Position numbers and translations under genes: made by a program. The notes below the pieces were generated by a model, which saw only the letters and a list, made by a program, of their open reading frames with translations, was not told the origin of the DNA and did not search any database. From the NCBI GenBank assembly GCA_017428155.1, contig JAFRRJ010000006.1, positions 1 through 59,992 of the forward strand: 59,992 nucleotides of DNA. The letters are read 5' to 3'. Below are positions 8,158 to 17,531 of the stretch, in pieces; the stretch's first letter is position 1, and each line of letters opens with the position of its first letter. Source of the DNA: Clostridiales bacterium. GTDB lineage: Bacteria; Bacillota; Clostridia; Saccharofermentanales; Saccharofermentanaceae.

Positions 8158-9882
8158 TTATGCCTTTGCAACGGCAGCCTTGCGCCTGCTCTTCTTCTCC
8201 TCTTCAGGCTCTTGCGCAGGAACACCGAATGATATGAGGTTCGACTCGGCTGCTGCCTCAGCTATATTGAGCATGTGGTCACCAAGACGCTCGAAGTCTG
8301 TAAGCATCTCGGAATAGATGACGCATGCATCGCCCGAGCAGATACCTGATTTAAGTCTCTCGAGCTGATGCTCTCTGTAATCTTCCGTCATGTCGTCGAT
8401 CTTCTGCTCCATCTGAGCCATCCTGATATGCACGGAACCGGGCTTGCTGCCTAAGAGAATGTTATAGGCGTCAGTAGTGGTCGTTACCATCTGGCTGACT
8501 TCTGCCCTTGCCTTATCGGAAAGCTTTAAGCCTTTGCTTTCAAGAAGATTCGCATATCCGGAGATATTTGTGGCATGGTCTCCCATACGCTCGATGTTGC
8601 CCGTGATCTTAAACAGTGCACTCATTGCAACAGCTTCTTTCTCGGACATATCGAAAACCATGGCGTGCGAGATATAATACGATATCTCCTTGTTGAGATA
8701 ATCGACATACTCTTCCGTATCGTTGATCTGCTGCTGGATCTTCTCGCTGTTCTCAAGGACGGCTTCGATACTTCTCTTGACATTACTTCCTGCCATCTCG
8801 AGCATTCTGCTGATCTCATTGCAAATAGCCCTGATAAGGACCTCGGTACCAGCCTGGTTGCTTGTGCTTATCATGTTGGGGTTAAGGTACTTGAGGTACT
8901 GGACGCTGTCATCCCCGCCCTTCTTGTCGGGAACGATGAGTTTGACGAGCTTTACGATGAGCTTGCCGAAAGGAAGCAGGATTATGGTCGATGCAAGGTT
9001 AAACACGAGGTGCATGTTCGCAAACTGTCTTGCGACATCGTTTGGAGATAACAATCTGACAAAATCCGCCACAGGAAGCAGATAGTATGCAACGGTAAAG
9101 ATCGCGGTGCCAATGACATTGAAGAGCATGTGGAGCATTCCCGCCCTTGTAGCATTTCTGGAACCTCCGATAGAAGCAAAGACCGCCGTTACACAGGTAC
9201 CGATATTAAGTCCGAATATGATGAACATTGCCTGCTCGAGTGTAATGAGCTGGGCACCTGAAGCTGACATCGCCATAGCCTGAAGGACACCGACGCCTGC
9301 AGCGGAACTCTGGATAATGATTACGAAGATAATACCGACTATGATGCCGATAAAGGGATTGTTGATCGAAGCAAAGATATCCTTAACGATATCCATCTCG
9401 CTTAAAGGTGCCATGGAATTCTTCATAAGGTTCATGGCAACGAAGATAAAGCCCAAGCCGGCTATCGCCTCACCGATGCTTCTTAACTTCTTATTCTTGA
9501 CCAGAATACATACGAACGTACCCAAAAGTGCAATGATCGGAGCGTAGTTGCCGATATCAAAAGCGATAAGCTGTGAGGTGATGTTGGTACCGATGTTTGC
9601 ACCCATGATTACCCACAGCGCCTGATAGAGGTTCATGAGACCCGCGTTAACGAATCCTACTGACATGACCGATGTGGCTGTCGAGGATTGGATAAGAGCC
9701 GTGATTCCCGCACCTACTGCAACACCCATGATCCTGTTGCCGGTAAGCTTTGCAAGAATATTCTTAAGCTTATCTCCTGCTATTACCTGCAAACTGCCGC
9801 TGGTGATCTTAACACTATAAAGGAACAATGCCATGCCGGCGCAGAGTTCAACCAGCGCCGCCCAAACATCAATTTCTGCCAT
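8158..9882 (-). CDS. Na+/phosphate symporter with C-terminal PhoU-like domain
   Basis: A 574-residue membrane protein of the Na/Pi cotransporter II (NptA/YjbB) family. Two inverted repeats carry the signature QSS motifs: ALIQSSTATS (62-71) and a second IIQSSAAG. The conserved GLNIGTCVTA and ATRAGMLHMLFNV regions are also present. From about residue 345 the protein is soluble and helical, like two PhoU repeats (EISRMLEMAG, GDHATNIS, LTDFERLGDHMLN), typical of bacterial members. The role is phosphate transport or phosphate-dependent regulation. The ribosome site GGAGG is 12 nt from the ATG, somewhat distant. Confidence 0.93.
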   Translation of the reverse strand: MAEIDVWAALVELCAGMALFLYSVKITSGSLQVIAGDKLKNILAKLTGNRIMGVAVGAGITALIQSSTATSVMSVGFVNAGLMNLYQALWVIMGANIGTNITSQLIAFDIGNYAPIIALLGTFVCILVKNKKLRSIGEAIAGLGFIFVAMNLMKNSMAPLSEMDIVKDIFASINNPFIGIIVGIIFVIIIQSSAAGVGVLQAMAMSASGAQLITLEQAMFIIFGLNIGTCVTAVFASIGGSRNATRAGMLHMLFNVIGTAIFTVAYYLLPVADFVRLLSPNDVARQFANMHLVFNLASTIILLPFGKLIVKLVKLIVPDKKGGDDSVQYLKYLNPNMISTSNQAGTEVLIRAICNEISRMLEMAGSNVKRSIEAVLENSEKIQQQINDTEEYVDYLNKEISYYISHAMVFDMSEKEAVAMSALFKITGNIERMGDHATNISGYANLLESKGLKLSDKARAEVSQMVTTTTDAYNILLGSKPGSVHIRMAQMEQKIDDMTEDYREHQLERLKSGICSGDACVIYSEMLTDFERLGDHMLNIAEAAAESNLISFGVPAQEPEEEKKSRRKAAVAKA

Positions 9883-10136
9883 AAATTACACCCGCCTCCG
9901 GACGGTTTACGAAATACCTAGAAAACATCTTTCTAATAATATGGGTGAACAGGATCAATGTCAAAGCATTTCGGCAAATATCAAAGGATTTTAGAGTTAT
10001 CAGGCGGCAGTCTTCAGAATATATAGACGGCTATCTATATATCAATCTGCGTACACGTTATTATTACTGAGAAACGCATATCCCGGAAGCTATATAAAAA
10101 TGCTGTTTTTGCTGCAAATTCATACCAATATCATAG

Positions 10137-10162
10137 TATAATTGCACCATCTTTATTTACGG
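10137..10162 (+). promoter_or_regulatory. Possible -10 element and leader hairpin before the MFS gene
   Basis: A consensus TATAAT lies at 10137-10142, 31 nt before the MFS start. The -35 region is weak. ACCATC/GATGGT (about 10146-10168) can form a short stem just before the ATG. The start has no clear Shine-Dalgarno sequence. The rest of the 290-nt gap 9883-10172 shows no gene. Confidence 0.35.
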
Positions 10163-10172
10163 ATGGTTCCTC

Positions 10173-11372
10173 ATGACTAACAGCAGAAAATTCTGGACAT
10201 TAAGGTATATCATAATAAATGCAACCTACTTTGCCGTATACAGCGGCATCCATGCTTATGCATCCGTTTTCCTGCTCGAAAAGGGTTTCTCCAACACACT
10301 GATCGGCATCACGCTTGCACTTGCCAACATCCTGTCGGTTATCTTCCAGCCGTTTGTCGCAGGACTTATTGATAAACAGGGAAAACTCACAAACCGTAAT
10401 GTCTCAATGGCATCCACGGCTCTGCTCCTTATCGGCTCGATACTCCTGCTCATAATTAAGAGCGGAATAGCCGCGATATTCATTATTTTCGCACTCATAT
10501 ACATGGTTCAGATGGTATATCAGCCGATCATCACCGCGATGTATTTCGAGTATGAGGCAGCAGGATGTCACATCTACTACGGCCTTGCAAGAGGTCTCGG
10601 ATCCGCGGGATTTGCCGTAACGTCCTTCTTTACCGGAAGGGCGATCGGAAGATTCGGCGTCAGCATCCTCATGATACTTGACATCATATTCCTTGCGATA
10701 GCCCTGATAGTTCTGTATTTCTTTAAAAAACCGGAGACATCTTACAAGGAGATCTCAAAAGACGAGGTCGCCCACAACAACCTTTTCAGTTTCATTAAGA
10801 CCTATCCGGGATTCATGCTGTTCGTTCTTGCCGCTGTCTGCTTCTTCTTTGCCCACAACGCCATCAACGATTACATGATCCAGATAATAACCCCTCTTGG
10901 CGGAACTGAAGCACAGATGGGTATTGCCGTCAGCTGTGCCGCGCTTTTGGAGCTGCCGACCATGGCACTCATGGATAAGATAATTAAAAAGATCTCCGCT
11001 AAGAATCTGCTGCTCATCTCCGGAACGGCTTTTCTTATAAAGACTCTTCTTATGCTGATTGCGCCCAACATGATCGTCGTCTATATCAGCCAGGCTATGC
11101 AGATGTTCGCATATGCCGTCTTCATCCCTGCCGGAGCTTACTTCGTCAATCAGACGATGGCAAGACTTGACCAGGTTAAGGGGCAGGCATATTTCAATAT
11201 CTCGATAACGCTTGGAGGCGTATTCTCAAGCCTTGTCTGCGGCAGACTTCTTGATATAAGGGGATCTCACTTCATGCTTACAGTCAGCTTTGCAGTAACC
11301 GCGGTCGGTCTGATAATCGCTTTCTTTGCTTTGAAAGTTGTGGCAATCTCAAGAGAAAACGCTCTTAAATAA
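10173..11372 (+). CDS. MFS transporter, 12-helix
   Basis: A 399-residue integral membrane protein with about twelve hydrophobic segments in two six-helix halves. A Major Facilitator-like loop follows the second helix (FVAGLIDKQGKLTNR), and there is a central basic/acidic loop near residues 190-210. The opening (RYIIINATYFAVYSGIHAYASVFL) and overall pattern resemble the MFS_1-like/phenylpropionate-permease group. The substrate cannot be read from sequence. The gene stands between the phosphate symporter (divergent) and a lipase-like gene 74 nt downstream on the same strand. Confidence 0.85.
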   Translation: MTNSRKFWTLRYIIINATYFAVYSGIHAYASVFLLEKGFSNTLIGITLALANILSVIFQPFVAGLIDKQGKLTNRNVSMASTALLLIGSILLLIIKSGIAAIFIIFALIYMVQMVYQPIITAMYFEYEAAGCHIYYGLARGLGSAGFAVTSFFTGRAIGRFGVSILMILDIIFLAIALIVLYFFKKPETSYKEISKDEVAHNNLFSFIKTYPGFMLFVLAAVCFFFAHNAINDYMIQIITPLGGTEAQMGIAVSCAALLELPTMALMDKIIKKISAKNLLLISGTAFLIKTLLMLIAPNMIVVYISQAMQMFAYAVFIPAGAYFVNQTMARLDQVKGQAYFNISITLGGVFSSLVCGRLLDIRGSHFMLTVSFAVTAVGLIIAFFALKVVAISRENALK

Positions 11373-11446
11373 AATTCAGTATTGAACAATATATAATACC
11401 GAGTTATACTCCCTGTATAGACCAAAAGGTTAAGGGATGTATTTTT

Positions 11447-12271
11447 ATGAATGACGATTGTAATCTGAAATATCCGTTGCTGATGGTACACGGAATGGGA
11501 TTCCGCGACAGAAAACACCTGTGCTACTGGGGCAGGATCCCCAAAGCACTGGAATCACAGGGAGCCAACGTATTCTTTGGCAACCAGGATGCCGTAGGTT
11601 CCGTGGAAGGCAATGCCGGAACAATCGCCAAAAGCCTTGATGAGGTCTTAAGGATCACCGGTGCACCGAAGGTCAATATCCTCGCGCATTCCAAGGGCGG
11701 ACTCGAATCAAGATATCTCGTAAATCACGGCTACCATGACAAGATCGCATCGATAACAACGATCGATACCCCTCACCACGGCTCCAACACAGTGGATTTC
11801 CTTATGAAGGCACCCGGATGGATGGTCAAGGCCGCAGCAAAAGGAAACGATCTGTGGATGTGGCTTTTGGGCGACAAGCACCCCGACAGCATGGGCTGCT
11901 TTGATATCCTGACCACAAAGACTGCAACAAAATTCAATATCGATAATCCCGCACCCGAAGATATCTATTGCCAGAGTTACGCTTTCAAATGCACCGGAGC
12001 ATTCTCAGACTCGGTCTTCTGTCTTACATATCCGCTTGTAAAAAAGTTCGACGGAGACAATGACGGCATGGTCTCCACCGCCTCAGCCCACTGGGTCAAC
12101 TTCAAGGGAGTCCACACTTCGCCTGCAAAAAGAGGCATATCACATGCTGATGTCGTCGACTTGAGAAGGAGACGGTTCACGTCAAGAAAACCCGGTTCTG
12201 ATGACGAAGTCAGCGACATCGTCGTCTTCTATGTCAATGTTGTAAAAGAACTCAAGCAGATGGGGTTCTGA
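11447..12271 (+). CDS. Lipase-like alpha/beta hydrolase
   Basis: A 274-residue alpha/beta hydrolase resembling bacterial family I triacylglycerol lipases. The oxyanion-hole strand is PLLMVHGMGFRDR (about 9-21). The nucleophile elbow is AHSKGGL, a variant of GHSxGG with catalytic Ser. TTIDTPHHGS follows, as in family I lipases. A candidate catalytic Asp lies in FDGDNDGMVS and a candidate His in ISHADVVD. There is no signal peptide, so it should act in the cytoplasm, unusual for a true secreted lipase. The natural substrate may be another ester. AAGGGA lies about 9 nt before the ATG. Confidence 0.82.
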   Translation: MNDDCNLKYPLLMVHGMGFRDRKHLCYWGRIPKALESQGANVFFGNQDAVGSVEGNAGTIAKSLDEVLRITGAPKVNILAHSKGGLESRYLVNHGYHDKIASITTIDTPHHGSNTVDFLMKAPGWMVKAAAKGNDLWMWLLGDKHPDSMGCFDILTTKTATKFNIDNPAPEDIYCQSYAFKCTGAFSDSVFCLTYPLVKKFDGDNDGMVSTASAHWVNFKGVHTSPAKRGISHADVVDLRRRRFTSRKPGSDDEVSDIVVFYVNVVKELKQMGF

Positions 12272-12317
12272 TCTTGTCTGAAATTCATAGGTATATTTCC
12301 TAATATCTTTCCCTTTA

Positions 12318-12380
12318 TAACGGGCAAGCCGTTACTATATACTTAAACAAGTTATATAGTGAGCACCGGATTTATGGTGC
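12318..12380 (+). promoter_or_regulatory. Likely promoter region of the MoxR operon
   Basis: TATAGT (12355-12360) is a plausible -10, with a weak TTACTA at 12332-12337 as -35. TAACGG-gcaag-CCGTTA (12318-12334) is an inverted repeat overlapping the -35. GCACC/GGTGC (12363-12380) forms a leader hairpin just before the MoxR ribosome site. The first repeat could equally be a weak terminator for the lipase gene. Confidence 0.4.
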
Positions 12381-12396
12381 CTGAAAGGATGCATAT

Positions 12397-13362
12397 ATGA
12401 ATTCATTTTCAGAGAAACTCATCGGAAATGTCAACAAGGTCATCGTCGGCAAAGACAGACAGATAGAGCTTCTGCTCGTTTCCTTACTGGTAGGCGGACA
12501 CGTACTGCTCGAGGATGTTCCCGGCACAGGCAAGACCAAGACGGCAAAAGCCCTTGCGCAGTCTCTCGATCTCGGGTTCAAGCGCGTCCAGTTTACAATA
12601 GACCTTTTGCCTTCAGATCTTACCGGAATCAACTTTTTCGACCGCGAGGCTAATGCATTTGTATTCCGCAAAGGCCCTGTATTCACCAATATTCTTCTCG
12701 CAGACGAGATCAACCGTGCAACAGCAAGGACACAGTCAAGCCTCCTTGAGTGTATGGAGGAGAAGCAGGTAACTGTCGACGGCGACACGAGAAAACTCGA
12801 TCTGCCTTTCCTTGTAATTGCAACACAGAACCCCGTCGAATCGCAGGGCACATTCCCGCTTCCGGAAGCCCAGCTCGACCGATTCCTCATGATGCTCAAG
12901 ATGGACTATCCGACACACGAGGAAAGCATTGAGATCCTTAAGAGATTCGCGACAGAGGATCCGCTCGACACACTCGCTCCCGTCACTTCAAAAGAAGAGC
13001 TCAAGTCGATGCAGGAGCAGGTCAAAAACGTATTCGTATCAGATCTTCTCTACGACTACGCAGCAAAGATAGTTGAAGCTACAAGAGAGTCATCCGAGAT
13101 AGCTGTAGGTGCAAGTCCCAGATCGCTCCTCGCATTTGTTTCCGCCGCAAAGGCACTGGCATTTGTCCGCGGCCGCAGCAACTGCATTCCGGACGACTTT
13201 AAGGAACTCGCAATACCGGTACTTGCACACCGTCTGACCATCCGTTCTGCAGGTGCAATGTCCAAGGACGGCAAGTTCCTCTCGAAGCGTGATCTGGCAG
13301 GCGGCATCATCACAAAGCTCCTTAACAACATTCCCTGTCCCACTGAAGATTTCAGCAAGTAA
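12397..13362 (+). CDS. MoxR-family AAA+ ATPase
   Basis: A 321-residue AAA+ chaperone-like ATPase. Walker A GTGKTK (43-48) follows HVLLEDVP. Walker B LADEINRA (101-108) is followed by the family's TQSSLLECMEEKQV. The sensor region is ATQNPVESQGTFPLPEAQLDRF. The C-terminal lid carries GASPRS. MoxR ATPases act with DUF58 and von Willebrand-type partners to assemble or activate protein complexes. The next two genes are a DUF58 protein and a DUF4129-like membrane protein, the standard partners, so this is the first gene of that operon. Confidence 0.95.
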   Translation: MNSFSEKLIGNVNKVIVGKDRQIELLLVSLLVGGHVLLEDVPGTGKTKTAKALAQSLDLGFKRVQFTIDLLPSDLTGINFFDREANAFVFRKGPVFTNILLADEINRATARTQSSLLECMEEKQVTVDGDTRKLDLPFLVIATQNPVESQGTFPLPEAQLDRFLMMLKMDYPTHEESIEILKRFATEDPLDTLAPVTSKEELKSMQEQVKNVFVSDLLYDYAAKIVEATRESSEIAVGASPRSLLAFVSAAKALAFVRGRSNCIPDDFKELAIPVLAHRLTIRSAGAMSKDGKFLSKRDLAGGIITKLLNNIPCPTEDFSK

Positions 13363-13374
13363 TATTGATCTAAG

Positions 13375-14505
13375 ATGGAAATATTCGTACTCATAGGAAT
13401 ACTTCTGGCAGTCTTTCTGGCGGAGGTCATCTACTATACCAGACATGGACTCGACAACCTTTACCTTAAGGTCGACTTCACGAAGAACGTCGCGAAATAC
13501 GGTGAGGATATCGAGCTCATAGAGGTAGCCGAGAATAAAAAGCGCCTTCCGCTTCCGTTCATTATCCTTAAGTTCGAAGCGCCGCGTGAGATAAAGTTCT
13601 ACGACATGAAGAACACCACGACGTCGGATTATCTGTACCGCGAAGACATGCTCACCATGAAGGCTTTCTCAAAGCACACGCGCCGCATCAAAGTGTGTTG
13701 TACCAGGCGCGGATATTACGTTTTCCCGAGAGTCGGAATCACCACATCCGACCTCTTCCTCATGAAGCGCCTTACAAAGGAGTTCCCTAACGATTCCTAT
13801 CTTGTCGTGCTTCCCGAAGTCATAAACAGCGACATAATGCAGATGCTGATGTCAGTTACCTTAAGCGAGATCCAGTGCCGCAGAACGCTTCTTACAGATC
13901 CTTTTACGCTTGCAGGCATCCGTGAATACGGTCCGGACGATCCGATGAACATGATCAACTGGAAGGCCAGCGCCAAGACCGGCGAACTCATGGTCAACCA
14001 GAATGCTTCGACATGTACACAGAAGGTGCACATCTTCTTAAATCTCGAATACTATAACCAGAAGCACTCCACCTCGCTTCTCGAGAAGTCCATAAGTCTC
14101 GCGTACACATATCTTATCCGGCTTGCAGAGGCCGGCATTCCCGCGGCCATTTATACGAACGGCTGTGACGTCCTGACAGACCTCCCCGTTGTGTCTGAGA
14201 CGGACCTTGGTTCCGCAACTCTTGATGAGCGCGCGAAAATGCTCGCACGGATCGATCTCAAAAAACCTTCACTGCCTTTTGCCGAGACGCTCGAAAAGTA
14301 CATTCCCTCCACTGACCGTGACGACTTCATCTTAGTTATATCGCCACAGTACAGTGACAGTTTCCGCATGCACCTGGCCGGCAAAAAAGCTGTCCGTCAG
14401 GGCACTCACTGGCTCATGCCCTGCTACAAGACGACACCTGAAGCAGATCTTGATTACGTGACGTCCACTTCCTACATAAGATGGGAGGTGATAGGCAATG
14501 ACTGA
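13375..14505 (+). CDS. DUF58 domain protein
   Basis: A 376-residue protein with an N-terminal membrane segment (residues 2-20), a beta-rich middle, a CCTRRGYYVFPRVGITTSDLF block, and the DUF58 signature GIREYGPDDPMNMINWKASAKTGELMV region (about 183-210). The signature is known for a possible adhesion-site-like fold related to von Willebrand factor A. In known operons the DUF58 protein is the partner of MoxR. It starts 12 nt after the MoxR stop and overlaps the next gene by 8 nt, so the three are translated as a unit. Confidence 0.9.
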   Translation: MEIFVLIGILLAVFLAEVIYYTRHGLDNLYLKVDFTKNVAKYGEDIELIEVAENKKRLPLPFIILKFEAPREIKFYDMKNTTTSDYLYREDMLTMKAFSKHTRRIKVCCTRRGYYVFPRVGITTSDLFLMKRLTKEFPNDSYLVVLPEVINSDIMQMLMSVTLSEIQCRRTLLTDPFTLAGIREYGPDDPMNMINWKASAKTGELMVNQNASTCTQKVHIFLNLEYYNQKHSTSLLEKSISLAYTYLIRLAEAGIPAAIYTNGCDVLTDLPVVSETDLGSATLDERAKMLARIDLKKPSLPFAETLEKYIPSTDRDDFILVISPQYSDSFRMHLAGKKAVRQGTHWLMPCYKTTPEADLDYVTSTSYIRWEVIGND

Positions 14506-15742
14506 TATAAGAGATATCTATTCGACAAGGGAAGCCTATAACCACAAGGTCAAGGACGTTCAGGAACCCTTCATTGCCGAACTGCTCTTATCGCTGATAA
14601 TCTCGCTCACCATACTGTCCGGAATTCTATTTCTGAGATGGTTTGTTGACACCATTGAGATCAGCATGTACGCCCAGTTCGTGACGCTGATACTTCCCGC
14701 AGTTCTCACATTCATAAGAAGAAAATATCCGAAGCTTTTGCCGTGTCTTTTGCTTCACGCTGCAGTTCCGGTGGTTTTCTACTTTATATTGACGCTTATT
14801 CCGGTAACGGGATTCGGCGCAAGCAAGTCCAACAAATTCTATCTTGGCGCGATACTTGCCGCGTTTACGCTTTTTTCTGCACTCCACAGATTAAAACCGA
14901 AGATGAGAGCCGGAGATTCACAGTTTATTGCGATTCCGGCATGCATCCATCCGCTGCTCTTTCTGTTCTTCTATTTGACTGAGAGCTTCGATCTGATAAA
15001 CAACCTTACCATCCATGTGGTATTGATACTTGTAATGTATATCGTCATGCGCCAGATAGCGGTTTTCGATGAGAAGTATTATCACTCGATCAGAAGATCA
15101 TCCAAGCCCGCAGCGCTTTTGAAGAAACAGAATTATAAGACTGCGGTCGGTCTTATCGTTGTTTTCGCGATCTCGGTATTGGTATTGCTGGTATTCCCCA
15201 TAGAGGAACTGACAAAGCTGATACTGCTGCTCCTTTATGGCATTGCCGAACTGGTGCGCCGTTTCTTCGATCTTGGCGGTGACCTTAAACTTATTGAAGG
15301 CGACCCTTCCGAGAGACCCGACTTCAACCAGGAGGCAGGCGAGATCGAACCCTGGATGGATATCGCCGGAAAGATCCTGATCGCACTCATACTCATCGGA
15401 CTCGTACTGCTGATCCTCAACGGCATCAGACTTCTTATCCAGAATGCGCCGAAGATCACCAAAGCAAAAGAGATGACTGAAGACGAGAATCTTGTCGATA
15501 CCATTGAAGACATCCAGCCCGAGAAGCGCAAATTCTTTACGGGCGGACATGACTTCGGAAAGGGATACGAACGGCGTATAAGAAAACAATTCTACGACAA
15601 GACCCGCCGCGCTATGAAGAAGGGCCTTCCCGTCGGCAATTCCTCAACACCGGGTCAGATAGAAAGTGTACTCAAAAAGCACGGAGACAAAGATATAGAA
15701 GCTTTAAGACAGGAATACGAGAAGGTCCGTTACGGCAAGTAA
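14498..15742 (+). CDS. Membrane protein with DUF4129-like C-terminus
   Basis: A 414-residue membrane protein with about six hydrophobic segments in the first 230 residues and another near 290-312. It ends in a cytoplasmic tail (YERRIRKQFYDKTRRA to LRQEYEKVRYGK) resembling DUF4129. In most MoxR-DUF58 operons the third gene encodes a transglutaminase-like protein with the same flanking membrane parts. Here I see no transglutaminase Cys-His-Asp core, so this looks like a reduced version. GGAGGTGAT precedes the ATG, which lies inside the end of the DUF58 gene. Confidence 0.72.
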   Translation: MTDIRDIYSTREAYNHKVKDVQEPFIAELLLSLIISLTILSGILFLRWFVDTIEISMYAQFVTLILPAVLTFIRRKYPKLLPCLLLHAAVPVVFYFILTLIPVTGFGASKSNKFYLGAILAAFTLFSALHRLKPKMRAGDSQFIAIPACIHPLLFLFFYLTESFDLINNLTIHVVLILVMYIVMRQIAVFDEKYYHSIRRSSKPAALLKKQNYKTAVGLIVVFAISVLVLLVFPIEELTKLILLLLYGIAELVRRFFDLGGDLKLIEGDPSERPDFNQEAGEIEPWMDIAGKILIALILIGLVLLILNGIRLLIQNAPKITKAKEMTEDENLVDTIEDIQPEKRKFFTGGHDFGKGYERRIRKQFYDKTRRAMKKGLPVGNSSTPGQIESVLKKHGDKDIEALRQEYEKVRYGK

Positions 15743-15761
15743 GTTTGTAAGGAGATACAGT

Positions 15762-17531
15762 ATGATGAATTTGTCGGGACCTGACCCGATCAAAGACAAC
15801 AGGCTGAGATTCGATCATTTTGAAGATAAGCTCTTCAATAAGACACCCCGCCTTCCGGCAATGGGCTGGAACAGCTGGAATGCCTTCGGGAGCGGCAACA
15901 CAGAAGAACTCACCAAGGCTATGGTCTTTAAGATAAAGGAACTGGAACTCGATAAACTCGGATACAAATACATTGTCTTAGATGACGGCTGCTACCACCC
16001 GGAGAGAATAGACGGGCATCTTAAGGCAGACGAGGTCAAGTTCCCTTCAGGCTTTAAGGCAATGGCTGATTTTGTTCATGGACACAATCTCAAATTCGGT
16101 ATGTATAACGACATCGGAACCAGGCTCTGCTCAGGCGCTGAAGTCGGCATCTACAGACACGAGAAGACCGACTGCGAGGATTATATAAAGTGGGCTATTG
16201 ACTTTTTGAAAGTCGACAACTGCTACTACATGTGGGATAACGCGACTTTCGCTGATCCCGGAAATGCAAAATATTCATTTGCGCCGAATATCAGATCAAT
16301 ATATTTTGCAGGAAAGACTTATCCTGCCGCAGGTTATGCTGACATAACAGGAACATGTGCTTCTGTAGAATACGGTTATATAGATTATGTAACCTCCATC
16401 GGCACTTTTGACGGAACGGCTCCTGAACACAGCCCCGTAGGATCAAGGAGCAGCGAACTGGTATTTGAAGTTGAGATCGACGAGCCCGGTGAATTCGAAC
16501 TCGTAGTAACTTACGCTTCAGGGAAAAAAGAAGGCGTCGGAGGCTGGCTTCAGGTTGCAGTAAATAGCGATGTCGTTTTCGATGAGATGCTGCCTGATAC
16601 CGGATCACCCGAAACATTTAAAGATTCTGCTCCTATCAAGTTAAGATTCACTGAACCGGGGTTCAATAAACTCCGCATAATGAATCACAGAAGGCAGGAA
16701 AACACACTTCTCTCCTACTCAAAGATCCGCCGTGAACTTGAAGCGGCAGGTGACCGCGACATCGTCTTCTCCATCTGCGAATGGGGCAAGACCCAGCCCC
16801 AGAACTGGGGACACAAGGTCGGCGACTCATGGAGGATCTTAAATGACATTACCTTCCAGGTCGGCTCCGACGGCAATCCCGGAACGGCAAAATGGGAAGA
16901 TGATTACACGACATCCATAACGTCGCAGTATAACAAAGCTGTTATTATGGACGAATTTTCCGGCCTTGATAAAGGCTGGAACGACCCTGATATGCTCGTT
17001 ATCGGAATGGACGGTATCAGCGATACAATGTGCCGTACTCACATGGCGATGTGGTGCATGTTAAATGCCCCTCTGATGCTGGGACTCGACTTAAGACGGA
17101 TAAGCAAAGGTGATGCTCTTTATAACATCATCTCGAACAAAGATCTTATTGCACTCGATCAGGACCCGCTCGGCATTCAGGCAAAAAGAATATTTACGAC
17201 CGTATGCTGCACAAGACCTGATAAAGAATATATCCGCGATAACAAAAGGACTGATGTCCTTGTAAAACCTCTCGCAAACGGCGATATCGCCATAGGTTTC
17301 TTTAACCTCGATCAGGAAAGCCAAAGCAACGACATATCGATGGACATCGATATGTTGATCAGTGCATTAGGCGGTAAGATCATAAACAAAGATGCATTTC
17401 TGAATGCCGGAAATTTCAGGATAAAAGATCTCCTTGCAGGAGAAGAATCTGAAAGTTCAGACCGGAGCTTTGGTTCCGGAATCCTTAATCCCTGTGACTG
17501 CAAAGTATTAAGAATAACTCCCCTGCCATGA
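15762..17531 (+). CDS. GH27 alpha-galactosidase with an inserted beta-sandwich domain
   Basis: A 589-residue glycoside hydrolase family 27 enzyme. It opens with PAMGWNSWNAFG (32-43). The catalytic nucleophile is Asp152 in LKVDNC and the acid/base is Asp355 in GDSWR. YIVLDDGC and WNDPDMLVIG are also typical. Between the nucleophile strand and the next barrel strand, residues about 165-316 form an extra beta-rich domain (ELVFEVEIDEPGEFELVVTY type) that resembles a CBM6/CBM35 carbohydrate-binding module. There is no signal peptide, so it should act on imported oligosaccharides such as melibiose or raffinose-family sugars. AAGGAG precedes the ATG. It follows the DUF4129-like gene by 19 nt. Confidence 0.93.
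   Translation: MMNLSGPDPIKDNRLRFDHFEDKLFNKTPRLPAMGWNSWNAFGSGNTEELTKAMVFKIKELELDKLGYKYIVLDDGCYHPERIDGHLKADEVKFPSGFKAMADFVHGHNLKFGMYNDIGTRLCSGAEVGIYRHEKTDCEDYIKWAIDFLKVDNCYYMWDNATFADPGNAKYSFAPNIRSIYFAGKTYPAAGYADITGTCASVEYGYIDYVTSIGTFDGTAPEHSPVGSRSSELVFEVEIDEPGEFELVVTYASGKKEGVGGWLQVAVNSDVVFDEMLPDTGSPETFKDSAPIKLRFTEPGFNKLRIMNHRRQENTLLSYSKIRRELEAAGDRDIVFSICEWGKTQPQNWGHKVGDSWRILNDITFQVGSDGNPGTAKWEDDYTTSITSQYNKAVIMDEFSGLDKGWNDPDMLVIGMDGISDTMCRTHMAMWCMLNAPLMLGLDLRRISKGDALYNIISNKDLIALDQDPLGIQAKRIFTTVCCTRPDKEYIRDNKRTDVLVKPLANGDIAIGFFNLDQESQSNDISMDIDMLISALGGKIINKDAFLNAGNFRIKDLLAGEESESSDRSFGSGILNPCDCKVLRITPLP

Noticed and set aside
8106..8225. A longer N-terminus for TrmL
   Set aside because: The added 40 residues are unlike the family and would overlap the neighbouring gene. 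GGAG before ATG 8105 supports the shorter start.
8575..9051. Plus-strand open frames opposite the phosphate symporter gene
   Set aside because: They are shadows of a 574-codon gene with a complete family signature.
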